Position numbers and translations under genes: made by a program
Assembly: GCA_019648995.1 (NCBI GenBank)
Contig: BLXT01003724.1
Span: 3,935,950-3,960,839 of the forward strand
Origin: Plakobranchus ocellatus
Taxonomy: Eukaryota; Mollusca; Gastropoda; Plakobranchidae
Length of the DNA: 24,890 bases
Direction of reading: 5' to 3'
Part shown: one piece after another, positions 1 through 9,263 of the stretch
Position numbering within the stretch: position 1 is the first letter of the stretch
Layout of the letters: each line of letters opens with the position of its first letter
Notes under the pieces: model-generated
What the model was told of the DNA's origin: nothing
What the model saw: only the letters and a program-made list of their open reading frames with translations
The model's database searches: none

Positions 1-2275
1 AAGGTCTTTCTATATTGACAACGTAATCGAAGTAGATAACGCGCACCAAGAATGCATCCCCTCTTCACTTTAATGTGATTTTGTACAGGATGTTTAATCG
101 TGAGACAATTTCTTGATGTGTGATCGAGTTAAATCGTGTCAAAATAATAATAGCCGTCATTTTCTATAGCCTTCTGTTCTCGATGAAATTCCAGTCTCAT
201 AATGTTCACTTTTCTACCGTTTGAGCTAATTCGTACCATTCGTCAATGATAAAGCTGCTCTAAAACGCACTGCATTTATGAGTAGCAATAAAATAGTTTA
301 CACCATTTATTATTATGATATTCCGTAATTCATCTGTTTCCCCGATTTATGTTCCGAATTAAAGCAGCAAATATTGTTGAACCGTTCTTTTTTTATGAGT
401 TGTCGTATAAAGGGGCGTTTAGCACATTTTAAAAGGCCAATGATCGCAGAAAACATGACCAAAACAAGTTGTAAAGTTTAAGACTTCAATACTTGAATTA
501 AAGCTTACTGATTTTGAACCTTAAAATGCTGATGTCACCGAATAATTCGTGATGATAGCGGTTTTTATTGTTGTCGAAATGTTCTGCAATGTTATTCTAT
601 GCAGTTATGGGCTATGCTTTAAACTTGTTAGACATAATTTGTCTTTGGCAATTGGTTGCTTTGAAGATATTTTCATGTATCATTTCCAAAAAGAATACAT
701 GTGCTGTTTACCTAAAAAAAAAAAATCTATGCTTAAAAAAAAAACCAACCTAAATGTAAAGCGAGATTCATGCAATTACGTACGTCTGCGCATCAATTTA
801 TGAACGGGTTTTGTACTAAAATTTTACTGGATCAAAGGTATCGTATAGAACTTCGTTTAGTACGACGGCCAGATTACGAAAAAAGCAAACAAACAAAAAA
901 TCTTTATTTTCAAAAATATTTTTTGTAGTTATGATATTACATTAGTACCATGGTTAACTTTTCTACTCTCTTTGGCAAAAAAAGTTATTAACTACAAATA
1001 TTTACCAGAGTTTGACACTGCTTCAGGATACCATACTCCAACCATGAGATCTGTAGAGGAAGAATAGGTCTTCAGCTTCTACGAATATACGTGGAGACAC
1101 AAAAACCGATGTGGTAAACGCACCAATAGATCAAGGGTAGAAATCAGTTCAAGTTTTCTGTGTTTTCAGCGTCAGTGTGAAAGTAAACTTAATAAAATGG
1201 GAAATGATCGCTAAAAGGACGCCCCATTAATTTGCTAAAGGAAGGGAGAAAAGAACAACACTTAAGGCGCGCTTAACGTTTTCTTCGTTTTCAGTTGCGA
1301 AATATCAAACTATCCCAGTTATCGCCTAATTTTTTCTTTATCTTTAGTGACTTGACCCTTTTCTCTAAACATAAGAAACCTTCGGTAATAATAGCAATTT
1401 GAAATAGTTAATGTCATCATATTGATTATACAAGCTCTTCTAGTGCTGAAAGATTTATCTTTATCGTTGCCTTTGGAAGCAGTTTGTATCGTAGCGAAAG
1501 TGCTTGGGAAATGGTAGTCGGCCTTTGAAATTAAAAAGAAAGGTATTTGGTTCTTTTAACTTCACTAAATTGGAGCTTTGCAAAAAGGTGAAATGATTTG
1601 CATTTGAATTTTTTGTATTAAAAAATTATTCCAGAGAAGATCCTACGCGTTTATAGTTTTACTATGAATAAAGTTGTAAACTGAAATTTTTTTAAAGATG
1701 AGGAAGGATTCTAACAACGTTATTCTTTGCGCCAATCTAGTGATATTTATCAAATATTTCCACTTTCAATTCTGGGGGTCATTAGATCCAAAAGATCTGA
1801 CTTATTTGATTACTGGACGCGTCCACTCATCTGGATTTAATCACATTAAATATGAATCCATAGATTTTCCCAATAATTCAATTTTGTTTGCCTCGCGTTG
1901 TCGCGATACCCAAGCTTTAATTATTTTGGGTACGGATTTTAAATCCTTTAAAATAAAATTTAACACTTTTAGGCCAGAATTAAAAAACTAATAATTCTGT
2001 CAATCTGCTCTTTAACCATGTATAATTCAAATCTGGCAAACCCTCATGTCAGGTTTTGGTGTGAACTTTCACTTATTTAAACCTTAAGCTATAAAAAAAA
2101 CTTATGCAAAGTATGACCTATGTAGCCTGTCCATTCGTTTTCCTATTAATGCTTCTTTTCACGCGTATATTTAGTGCTGTTTTCCTGGCCCTCAACTAGA
2201 GCTTTGCTTACACAGATTCAAAATAAGATATCAAGGTTGATTGCCTAAGTTTTCTTTTTTGTTTTAAGCCTACCT
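1..2275. other. AT-rich DNA, no supported gene
   Basis: I see no recognisable protein, RNA gene or clear repeat here. The stretch has short A and T runs. One ATG-started frame of 97 codons lies at 1698-1991 on the + strand. Its translation is rich in F, I, K and N, as expected from AT-rich DNA, and matches no family I know. A frame at 549-803 depends on A-runs near 713 and 737. Both are probably chance. Confidence 0.6.
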
Positions 2276-2285
2276 TAATCTAGAA
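2276..2285. repeat. 5' target-site duplication of the LINE
   Basis: TAATCTAGAA occurs here directly before the LINE leader and again at 5687-5696 directly after its tandem-repeat tail. The last nine bases (AATCTAGAA) are unambiguous. The first T of the right copy could belong to the tail. A direct repeat exactly at both ends of the element is the expected scar of target-primed reverse transcription. Confidence 0.8.
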
Positions 2286-2733
2286 GCTTCGGAGCGGGAT
2301 AGTACTGTTGTTTGCTTGGCTGCTGCTTCTTAATTGAAGGACGGGCGCATTGGTTCCTCTCCATCTCCTAACTCTCACATGATGGCTCCAAGCGCCATAT
2401 CCCGGGACCTCGCTTCAGCAAGCGTGCTAAACCATTTGAGGGGGTGATGTTAACACTGCATCACTGGGCGTAACTTCAAGATGAAGACCAACAGCCACGG
2501 CGGATAAGTTCCACAATGAACGAAACGGCTAAGTGTTCAAGACCAGGGCGAACCACCAAGTAGGAGGAATTCGGCTGTGGTCTGGCATGGAGAGGGATGG
2601 GCTCCGCCATGCGACATTGCCCAAGACACGTAACATGAGGATGGAAACCACACAAAGAACCATACTGGATCGGTCGTCGCCCGGACCAAGGACCGCCTCT
2701 TCCGTTGGCAGGATCCACCACGACGGAGGTTGA
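2286..2733 (+). other. LINE 5' leader / untranslated region
   Basis: This stretch is distinctly GC-richer than the flanking DNA and lies between the 5' duplication and the endonuclease frame. From about 2533 it is open in the same frame as the endonuclease for 66 codons, until a TGA at 2731-2733. It may be a 5' UTR with an internal promoter, or the remains of an N-terminal extension closed by a stop. No zinc knuckle, coiled coil or other ORF1-type feature is visible. Confidence 0.6.
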
Positions 2734-3750
2734 AACTATGCTACTGGCGGATCCAACAGGACTATCCGTGCCAGAAACAAGATCGTAATTGGTACGTGGA
2801 ATGTGCGAACATTGAGAGAAGCTGGGATGATAGAACAACTTGAATATGAAATGAGTAAGTACAGATGGAATATACTAGGTTTGTGTGAAGTAAGAAGGAA
2901 ACACTTTGGAGAAACTTTGACATCAGACGGACTCAAACTATATCACAGTGGCCGAGAAGATAAACATGAAAATGGAGTTGGGTTCATCGTCCACAAAGAC
3001 ACAGCTGATGCTGTATTGGGATGTCGACCAATATCAAATCGCATCATTATTGTTTGCCTGAAAACTGCTCCCTTCAACACCACTATCATTCAAGCCTATG
3101 CTCCTACTACAGACCATGAAGATGAAGAAGTTGAAGATTCCAACAATGAAGTGCAGAAAACACTAAATGAAATGTCGAAGAAAGACATCATAGTGGTACA
3201 AAGCGATTGGAATGCCAAGATCGGAGAGGATGCACAGGAAGACTGGGAAGGAACATGCGGGCAATATTGCAATCAGGCCACACACGATCGAGGGCTCAGA
3301 CTTCTTGAATTCGCGAAATACAATGACCTTAAGATCATGAACACTTCAACACTTGAATGATAGTGATGTTGGAGGAGGAGAGTATCGTAACCAAATAGAC
3401 TACATCTTGATAAAGTGTCGCTTCCAATCCAGCGTAAACATCGCCCAAGCAAGAAGCTTTCCCGGCGCTGATGTTAGTGGTGATCATGAGCTTGTTATGA
3501 AGACGTTTGCACTCAGGTTGAAGAAGAACAAGAAAAGAGGAAACATCAGAATCAAATTTGACGTTGATAAACTGAAAGACCCAAACATACTTACAACATT
3601 CCAAGCAAATATAGGAGGAAGATTTGCACCTTTACTCGCCTTGGATAACGATCAGGATCTCACACCTGATGACCTTACAGAGACCTTCAACGAGACACTG
3701 TCAGAAGAAGCATCAAAACTACTTGGCAAACCTCGTGTCAAGAAGAAAAG
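2734..3750 (+). other. APE-type endonuclease domain of the LINE (broken)
   Basis: This is the apurinic-endonuclease-like domain that nicks the target strand. Motifs in order are GTWNVRTL (catalytic Asn) at about 2791, LCEVR (catalytic Glu) at about 2880, GVGFIVHK at about 2977, AYAPTT at about 3094, DWNAKIG (Asp/Asn pair) at about 3205, QIDYIL at about 3393, and GDHELV (Asp-His pair) at about 3480. All the catalytic residues I would look for are present. The frame changes near 3350 and residues usually found between the KIMNT segment and QIDYIL appear to be missing, which points to a small deletion. The domain ends in a lysine-rich stretch where the frame shifts again. Confidence 0.85.
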
Positions 3751-4365
3751 TGGATGACTGATGAAATACTCGCACTATGTGACCAACGTCGATCCCTAAA
3801 GAAGAGAAAGAAAGAGCCAGAGGGTGGTAAACAATACAGAGAGACAAATCTAAAATTTAAAAGAAGTATAAAAAAGCCACTGAAAAATGGATTGAAGATC
3901 AGTATGAGGATATCGAAAACAGCCTGAAACATAACAACAGTAATAAAGCTTACAAGATTGTCAAAGAATTAACAGACACAAAACAAGCAAGAGTAACTAC
4001 AATTGAGAGCAAAGAAGGGAAGTGTCTGACGGAGGAAAAAGAAATTCTGGAAAGATGGACCGAATACTGCTTAGAGCTATATACACATGTGGCCGCAAAT
4101 AAAGATCCAAATGTACTGAACGTCCCTCCATCATCAAACAATGCTAGACACAGTATTTTAAGAGCCGAGATAATAGAAGCTGTCTCATCCCTGAAACCTG
4201 GAAAATCAGCAGGAATAGACAACATCACAGGAGAAATGGTTCAAGCTGGAGGGGAAGCGACTATAGACATGTTACTCCTCATCTGTAACAAAATCTTGCA
4301 GACATGAGTGTGGCCAAAACCATGGACCCAGTCACTGGTCATCACCCTACCCAAAAAAAGGAAAC

Positions 4366-5010
4366 TTGAAACTGTGTCAAAACTACCGCACTATTAGTCT
4401 AATAAGCCATCCCAGCAAAGTAATCCTAAAAGTCATCCTGAATAGACTTAAACCTGAGGCTGAAAAGATCATTGCGGAGGAACAAGCTGGCTTTAGACCA
4501 GGTCGCAGTACCGTTGAACAAATTTGCAATGTTAGAATACTCATGGAAAAGTATCTCCAGCACCAACAGGAGCTTCACCATGTCTTCATAGATTTTAAAA
4601 AGGCATTTGACAGAGTCTGGCATGAGGCCCTCTGGTCAACCATGAGGAAGTATAATATCAACAGCAACTTAATCAGTGTCATAGAGAACTTGTACAACAA
4701 GGCAACAAGTGCAGTCTTTTGTAACAACAATATCGGAGACTGGTTCAGAACAACAGTCGGGGTGCGACAAGGCTGCCTACTCCCCCCAACCTTCTTCAAT
4801 ATCTTCCTCGAAAGAATTATGTCTGATGCTCTGGAGGACCACTGCGGAACAGTTAGCATTGGTGGCAGACCTATCACCAATCTACGGTTTGCCGACGACA
4901 TCGATGGGCTAGCTGGAAATGAATGTGAACTGGCTAGCTTGGTGGAACAGCTGGACAAAGCCTCATCCAACTTTAACATGGCGATTAGTCTGAGAAAACG
5001 AAGATTATGA
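4366..5010 (+). other. Reverse transcriptase core of the LINE
   Basis: This 214-codon open segment is the longest intact part of the LINE. It holds the RT signature blocks in order: QNYRTISLI, AGFRPGRST, FIDFKKAFDRVWH (catalytic Asp), GVRQGCLL, and RFADDIDGLA with the FADD active site. In the block after GVRQGCLL the sequence reads PPTFF, where related elements I know have a Ser-Pro-Thr order, so a substitution is likely. The segment ends at a TGA, 5008-5010, produced by a frameshift near 4990. The thumb-like region continues in frame 3 from 5007. Confidence 0.9.
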
Positions 5011-5679
5011 CGAACAGCAAAGAGCCATCGAAGAAAGAAATAAAGGTCAACGGTCAAATACTTGAAAGTGTTACAAAATTCAAATATCTCGGCTCAATTA
5101 TCTCCGACGAAGGAGCAAAGCCTGAAATACTATCCAGAATAGCCCAGACGACAGCCGCTCTGTCCAAACTTAAACCCATCTGGAACAATAAGAACATTGC
5201 TATCAGCTCTAAGATCAGACTGCTACGTTCCTTGTTCATGTCAATTTTTCTCTATGCCTGTGAGTCGTGGACACTGAATGCTGATATTGAAAGAAGAATC
5301 AGAGCCATGGAAATGAGGTGCTACAGAAGACTACTTGGTATCTCATATAAAGATCATATCACAAATGAGGAAGTGAGTAGAAGAATTGAAAATGTCAAAG
5401 GACCACATGTTGACCTTCTGACCATCGTTCGACAACGGAAACTGAAATGGTATGGGGACACTACTCGCTCATCTGGCCAAGACCATCATGCAGGGTACCG
5501 TAAATGGAGGCAGAAGGAGAGTGAGGCAGAAGAAACACTGAGAAGACAACATCAGAGAATGGACAGGACTTGAGCTGAGAAACACCTTACGGAAAGCTGA
5601 AGATCGAGATGAATGGAAAGCTGTGGTTGGGAGATCCTCTGCTGCGCCCCGACGGATCCCAAATCTAAGGGATAGGTGA
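5007..5679 (+). other. LINE ORF C-terminal region (thumb and RTE tail), broken
   Basis: Frame 3 from 5007 carries FKYLGSIISDEGAKPE, then LYACESWTL, then AMEMRCYRRLLGIS and a DHITNEEV stretch, all typical of RTE-type LINE C-termini. Near 5475-5482 the reading shifts to frame 1, which continues to the terminal residues NLRDR before TGA at 5677-5679. A TGA at 5539-5541 sits where related proteins usually have Trp; a single G-to-A change would explain it. Read without the shift, frame 3 runs on to 5573 as unrelated residues. Confidence 0.85.
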
Positions 5680-5689
5680 TAGGTGATAA
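5671..5689 (+). repeat. Heptamer tandem repeat at the LINE 3' end
   Basis: GATAGGT occurs twice, followed by GATAA, so the ORF stop codon lies inside the repeat. RTE elements commonly end in short tandem repeats rather than poly(A). The repeat runs directly into the right target-site duplication, so there is practically no 3' UTR. Confidence 0.8.
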
Positions 5690-5696
5690 TCTAGAA
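5687..5696. repeat. 3' target-site duplication of the LINE
   Basis: This is the right copy of TAATCTAGAA, matching 2276-2285 without a mismatch. It directly follows the GATAGGT tail. Confidence 0.8.
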
Positions 5697-6918
5697 ATAT
5701 TTAGTTTCTGTTATGGAACAAAAATCACCCCGGAAGCGAATTTGTCATTAAGTGTTCTCTAATAGTATGAATTTTAAATCTATCTTAAAAAAAGGAAGAA
5801 AGTATAATATATAGAGCTAAAATCACGCATAAATCTAAAAAAGAAAAAAAAAAGAAAAAAGAAATGTACTGCGAACGACATAATGTCAAATGAGCAAAAT
5901 TTGAACCCATGAGAATTAGTATCCTGAACTGTTTAGTCTACAAACGTAATGATAATAATTATTTTTCTTTATTGTAAATCAAAATATACCAAACGCAGCC
6001 AGACCGAGACAATAAGTGTAATATCCCAAATAAGTTTCCATATAATTTAACTACTTAAACACTACAAAAGTACAAAGAAACCCAATGAATTCCGTTTCTT
6101 ATTATAGAGTGAGCAAAAAATTAGTTCAAACTGCACATGCTCTTCCCCTTTTTTTATAGTTTAAAAATAACCTACGTCTGAAATAAATTTCCTTATTTCT
6201 AATAAAATGTATATACGAAAAGGGGTAATGAACTGTTACATGAAGAGAGGACTTAAAAGCTTTATTTAAATGGGATGAACAGTAAGGACAGGGGAAAAAA
6301 TGTGGTACAAGGCAAAAATCTCTTTTTACTCCTTTCTTGTACATGTTTGTATTCTTTTCTTAGATTAAAATCAAACTCTTGTAGCAAACTTACTCAAGTA
6401 TAAAATTGTTAGAAATAATTTTCTGCACGAAAGCATACGGCGTTTGCCCTGAAATATTCGTGTTTCATCATCCTCGGGCTGACGGTTGCTTCAGGTCTAC
6501 CACGGGCATCAGTGACAAGTGCTCCGTAATAAAGTAGTCATGCCTTCAGGATATATGCATTCAGAAAATTCATTATTTTTCTTCAGCTTTTACCGTTGAC
6601 CGAGCATTTGTTAGCTTTTAAGATACCCCACTCTCTGTCTACTCCATCTTTACGTTCTTAAAACTCTTCAGTTCAAAAAAATTGACGGTACTCGTTACGC
6701 CCTCATGGCGGGATATAATTTATGTCCATAAGACTAGACATATTTTTTAAAGTTTCCTAAGAGACTTCAAATTTGGCCTATCGCAGCACTGACCTTTTCA
6801 TTCTACGTCAACATTCGTCTGACAAACAATATTTGATGTGCCTTCAATTTTTTTGTCTATTTCTTTTTGTAAAAATCTAACTCTCCAACATGTAAAGAGT
6901 TATTGCTCCTGATACTTT

Positions 6919-6923
<5 letters not shown>
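5697..6923. other. Intergenic, no supported gene
   Basis: AT-rich DNA with a purine run of A and G at about 5838-5864. I recognise no gene, RNA or mobile element. A 72-codon frame on the - strand (6126-6344) has no recognisable content. Confidence 0.6.

Positions 6924-6980
<57 letters not shown>
6924..6980. repeat. (TA)n microsatellite
   Basis: An uninterrupted run of about 57 bases of alternating T and A. It produces a fake YI-repeat protein in the frame starting at 6903. Confidence 0.98.
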
Positions 6981-6983
<3 letters not shown>

Positions 6984-7910
6984 AGATTTACTATTTTATG
7001 TTATTGGCTGTCCGATGTATCTGAAAATGCACTTAGTAACAATAGTTTTTTTTTCTCAGATCACTCTGCTTCCAGTTTTTATCTTATGCCTATGACCTCA
7101 AGACCTTTTTCACCTTTGTCCAACTCTCAATATGTAAAATGTAAAATCACTATTGTATCGAATGACATTTTCATTCAATACCAGTGATAAAGATAATAAA
7201 ACAAAATGGCTTAAGTCATAGATCATAATAGCGAAATGGCCCAAACCCGCGACATCCTGTAAAACTCTCAAAAACGTTTAACTTTGGTCAAAGACATGAA
7301 AATTAAAGCTGCATTCGCAAAACGCGAATGTCAATACGCCTCAATGGTGTGATATCTAAGGATGAGATACAAAAAACAAGTTAAGAGCGAGTACATTTTT
7401 TTCCTCCTAACCGGAAACTGAACTTTAAAATTAAGTTAGACAGTAAATTCTACGTAAAGTCATTAAGTGAAATTAAGATAATTGTAAGCAATGTTCACAC
7501 GTGCGAGGCATAACACGTAGGTGTCTGCTTCCTCGATTTTGCACTATAGGATTGAACGAGATAAAGCCTGGCTGGAGAAATTCAGGCACATGTAGTCCGA
7601 TTACTAGTTCCTATTACAAACTTCTAGAGTACATGGTAATATAAATAATTTGACCTTAAAAACAAAAAAAAAAGGTCTCAGTGGCGCATTTGTTAGTAAA
7701 TCCGCCATGAAATTTGCAAAGATTTTCTGTCGTAACTTAGATTTATAATCTCCACCCACCATTATTATGCACAAGCGTCAAAAAAGTCTAAAATTAGCAA
7801 GTAATGAAGAGGCCACATCACAAAAATCAGGCAAAACATAAACATATTTTATGTCATGACTTTATCAAAAGCATGACTAAGAAGAAGCAGAAGATTGATT
7901 GCTTTTTGCG
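6981..7910. other. Intergenic, no supported gene
   Basis: AT-rich sequence with nothing I recognise. A poly(A) stretch lies at about 7664-7672. Confidence 0.55.
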
Positions 7911-8040
7911 TATAGCCAGTCCACAACTAGGTAATCTCAGGTTTTCAGGTCCCCCGTCAGGCCAGTGCTCGAGCCCGCAACGACAGACGGGTCCTGCAGA
8001 TCTCAAGGCTGATTCGCTATCCACTGTGCCATCGACGCTC
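7911..8040 (-). mobile_element. tRNA-derived SINE, copy 1
   Basis: On the - strand the sequence starts near 8040 and contains TGGCACAGTGG (8021-8031), a perfect match to the polymerase III A box TRGCNNAGYGG. About 45 bases further on lies GGCTCGAGCAC (7965-7975), a near B box. The rest aligns with the + strand at 10240-10508. Shared blocks include GTGGATAGCG, GAGATCT, CTGGCCTGAC and GTGGACTGG. Compared with copy 2 it lacks about 6 bases after the B box and 8 bases at the acceptor-like position. The 3' end is fixed only by where similarity stops, near 7911; an (AATC)2-like tail may follow. Flanking GAAGAAG-type sequence on both sides is low-complexity, so I do not call a duplication. Confidence 0.7.
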
Positions 8041-8414
8041 CTGAAGAAGACAAAGGAGAAGAAGAAGAAGGAAACAGATAAGTACAGCATCACTTGGACC
8101 TCTGAAACGAAAAAAGGAAAAAGAAAAAGAAAAGATGTCCTGAGCCCATAAACACCAAGCTATTTCCTGTTTAAATTCATTAGAGCATACACACCAATAA
8201 ATGTCATTATCATGTTGCCGCAGTATCGATACCACACTATAAATGCAAATTATAAACTATTTTTTCATTTTCTCATGCAACAAAGCGAAACATTGCAATT
8301 TATGATCAATTTGTACAGTAGTCCTTAGATCAAGTTTACAAAACAAGTCCGTTGTTGGGTCGAAACACAGGCGCATTAATCTTGAAATGAACCAATAGAC
8401 AGTTGTGTTCCAAA
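8041..8414. other. Intergenic, no supported gene
   Basis: A purine-rich GAAGAAG/AAAAAG stretch at about 8041-8135, then AT-rich DNA. The open frame across 7804-8151 includes the SINE in antisense and this purine tract, and is not a credible gene. Confidence 0.55.
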
Positions 8415-9148
8415 TTAAACCCCATTTCCACGTACACGTAATGTCCATGAGTGCGTGATGCTTGATCGATTCGTCGTTTGAACACGCATTACGCAGCTTA
8501 TACGGACACCGGAAGCTAGAAATTCACGGGAGATGTCCAAGAATAACGAGTTTCTGCAGTTGTGTCTTCAACAAGCTGTAATCGCAAAATACCACGAAAT
8601 TTCGTTTCATGTGTTGTTTTTGACCAATTAATAAATCTTGTGAGGCAAAATCGTGCTATTTTGATCCGGCAAAACGAAGGGCTACAAGGATAGCTTTGAG
8701 ATTATAAACATATGAATCAGCATTGCTGACATTCTGCAATCGGAATAAAAGAAAGGTAACCATACGTCAGAGATGTCCTAAATCGAACAAAATTTGCTGC
8801 ATTGCTATTTTCTGGTCTATTGAAAAATGGAATCCCTCTAAAAACATGTAAAGTTCTCACTCTTTCACAAGATGTTGGTACACACCAAACTTTTTCCTTT
8901 GTTACAAATAATCATGTATCATAACTACCATAGCAAAACAAAAGTCCGATATTTGTTGTCTTCGACCTCATCATCCTCGTTCCCCATTCTGGTGTCCAGA
9001 ACCAAGAAGTCATAGAATAATGTGATGTGTTCAGAGCGAAAAGAACAAACTGATGTTTACGCACATAGTCATGGACAAGTACAATACGCATCACCCAGAA
9101 TGCATTACGCGTTACGCAACATTTAGTACACGTGGAAATGTTGCTTAA
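8415..9148. mobile_element. Candidate TTAA-flanked non-autonomous DNA element
   Basis: TTAA lies at 8415-8418 and again at 9145-9148. Reading inward from both ends, the sequences align without gaps for 47 bases including the TTAA, with about 32 matches (8415-8461 against the reverse complement of 9102-9148). Both contain CATTTCCACGT at the same distance from TTAA. TTAA duplication is characteristic of the piggyBac and Kolobok superfamilies, but the terminal bases match neither clearly. No transposase frame is visible in the 0.7 kb interior, so it would be non-autonomous and old. TTAA is common in AT-rich DNA, so the call rests on the inverted-repeat match. Confidence 0.45.
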
Positions 9149-9226
9149 GACTATGAGCTCTCCTTGATCACCTCTCTCGCCGACCCACGATTTTCACGTG
9201 AAAACGTCTGACTTTAAACCCACGTG
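9129..9226. promoter_or_regulatory. Cluster of three CACGTG E-boxes
   Basis: CACGTG occurs at 9129-9134, 9195-9200 and 9221-9226 in a locally GC-richer stretch. The middle one is the centre of a perfect 14-bp palindrome, TTTTCACGTGAAAA (9191-9204). CACGTG is the canonical site of bHLH factors of the Myc/Max/USF/CLOCK type. No adjacent gene start can be shown, so a regulatory role is inference only. The first site lies inside the right inverted repeat of the candidate TTAA element. Confidence 0.3.
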
Positions 9227-9239
9227 AGCGAACTGTCTC

Positions 9240-9263
9240 GCGTCTGCCCACTCAAGCAGACGC
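9240..9263. repeat. Perfect 8-bp hairpin
   Basis: GCGTCTGC (9240-9247) and GCAGACGC (9256-9263) form a perfect inverted repeat with an 8-base loop. A T-run follows at 9275-9280. The spacing to the T-run is too long to propose a terminator. Confidence 0.6.

Larger units (their letters stand above)
2734..5679 (+). pseudogene. Broken LINE ORF: endonuclease-reverse transcriptase
   Basis: About 980 codons once encoded the single RTE polyprotein, which nicks target DNA and copies the element RNA onto it. Homologous protein is read by moving between frames: frame 1 to about 3350, frame 2 to about 3750, frame 1 to about 3875, frame 3 to about 4350, frame 1 to about 4990, frame 3 to about 5478, and frame 1 to the TGA at 5677-5679. 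That is six frameshifts. In-frame TGA stops lie at 4305-4307, just before the conserved RT core, and at 5539-5541. The break near 4352-4358 is an A-run that looks one base too long. The one near 3870-3875 is an A-run that looks one base short. No ATG starts the endonuclease part; the open frame begins after the TGA at 2731-2733. Confidence 0.88.
2286..5689 (+). mobile_element. RTE-like non-LTR retrotransposon (LINE), near full length, inactive
   Basis: The element is about 3.4 kb, close to the usual 3.2-3.4 kb of RTE LINEs. In order it has a GC-richer untranslated leader, an APE-type endonuclease, a linker, a reverse transcriptase with a FADD active site, an RTE-type C-terminal segment, and a heptamer-repeat 3' tail instead of poly(A). 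A 9-10 bp direct repeat flanks it. I assign RTE from the endonuclease and RT motif wording, the single-ORF layout, the short size and the repeat tail. The C-terminal motif AMEMRCYRR followed by a DHITNEEV-like stretch is typical of RTE proteins. The reading frame is broken many times, so this copy cannot move by itself. The leader reaches the duplication, so it is not a typical 5'-truncated copy. Confidence 0.88.

Noticed and set aside
549-803. 84-codon + strand frame
   Set aside because: It runs through two A-runs giving Lys stretches, and the rest has the composition of AT-rich noncoding DNA.
2476-5239. Several - strand frames of 60-160 codons across the LINE
   Set aside because: They are antisense shadows of the LINE leader and ORF. 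The + strand reading carries all known endonuclease and RT motifs.
5895-5955. GGGTTCAAATTTTG on the - strand as a tRNA TPsiC arm
   Set aside because: The B-box match is weak. No acceptor or D stem could be paired around it, so no tRNA gene is called.
6903-7187. 94-codon frame with a Tyr-Ile repeat
   Set aside because: Its N-terminal half is the (TA)n run, and the remainder has no recognisable content.
7804-8151. 115-codon + strand frame
   Set aside because: It crosses the SINE in antisense and ends in a GAAGAAG/AAAAAG purine tract. Its Lys-rich tail is low-complexity.
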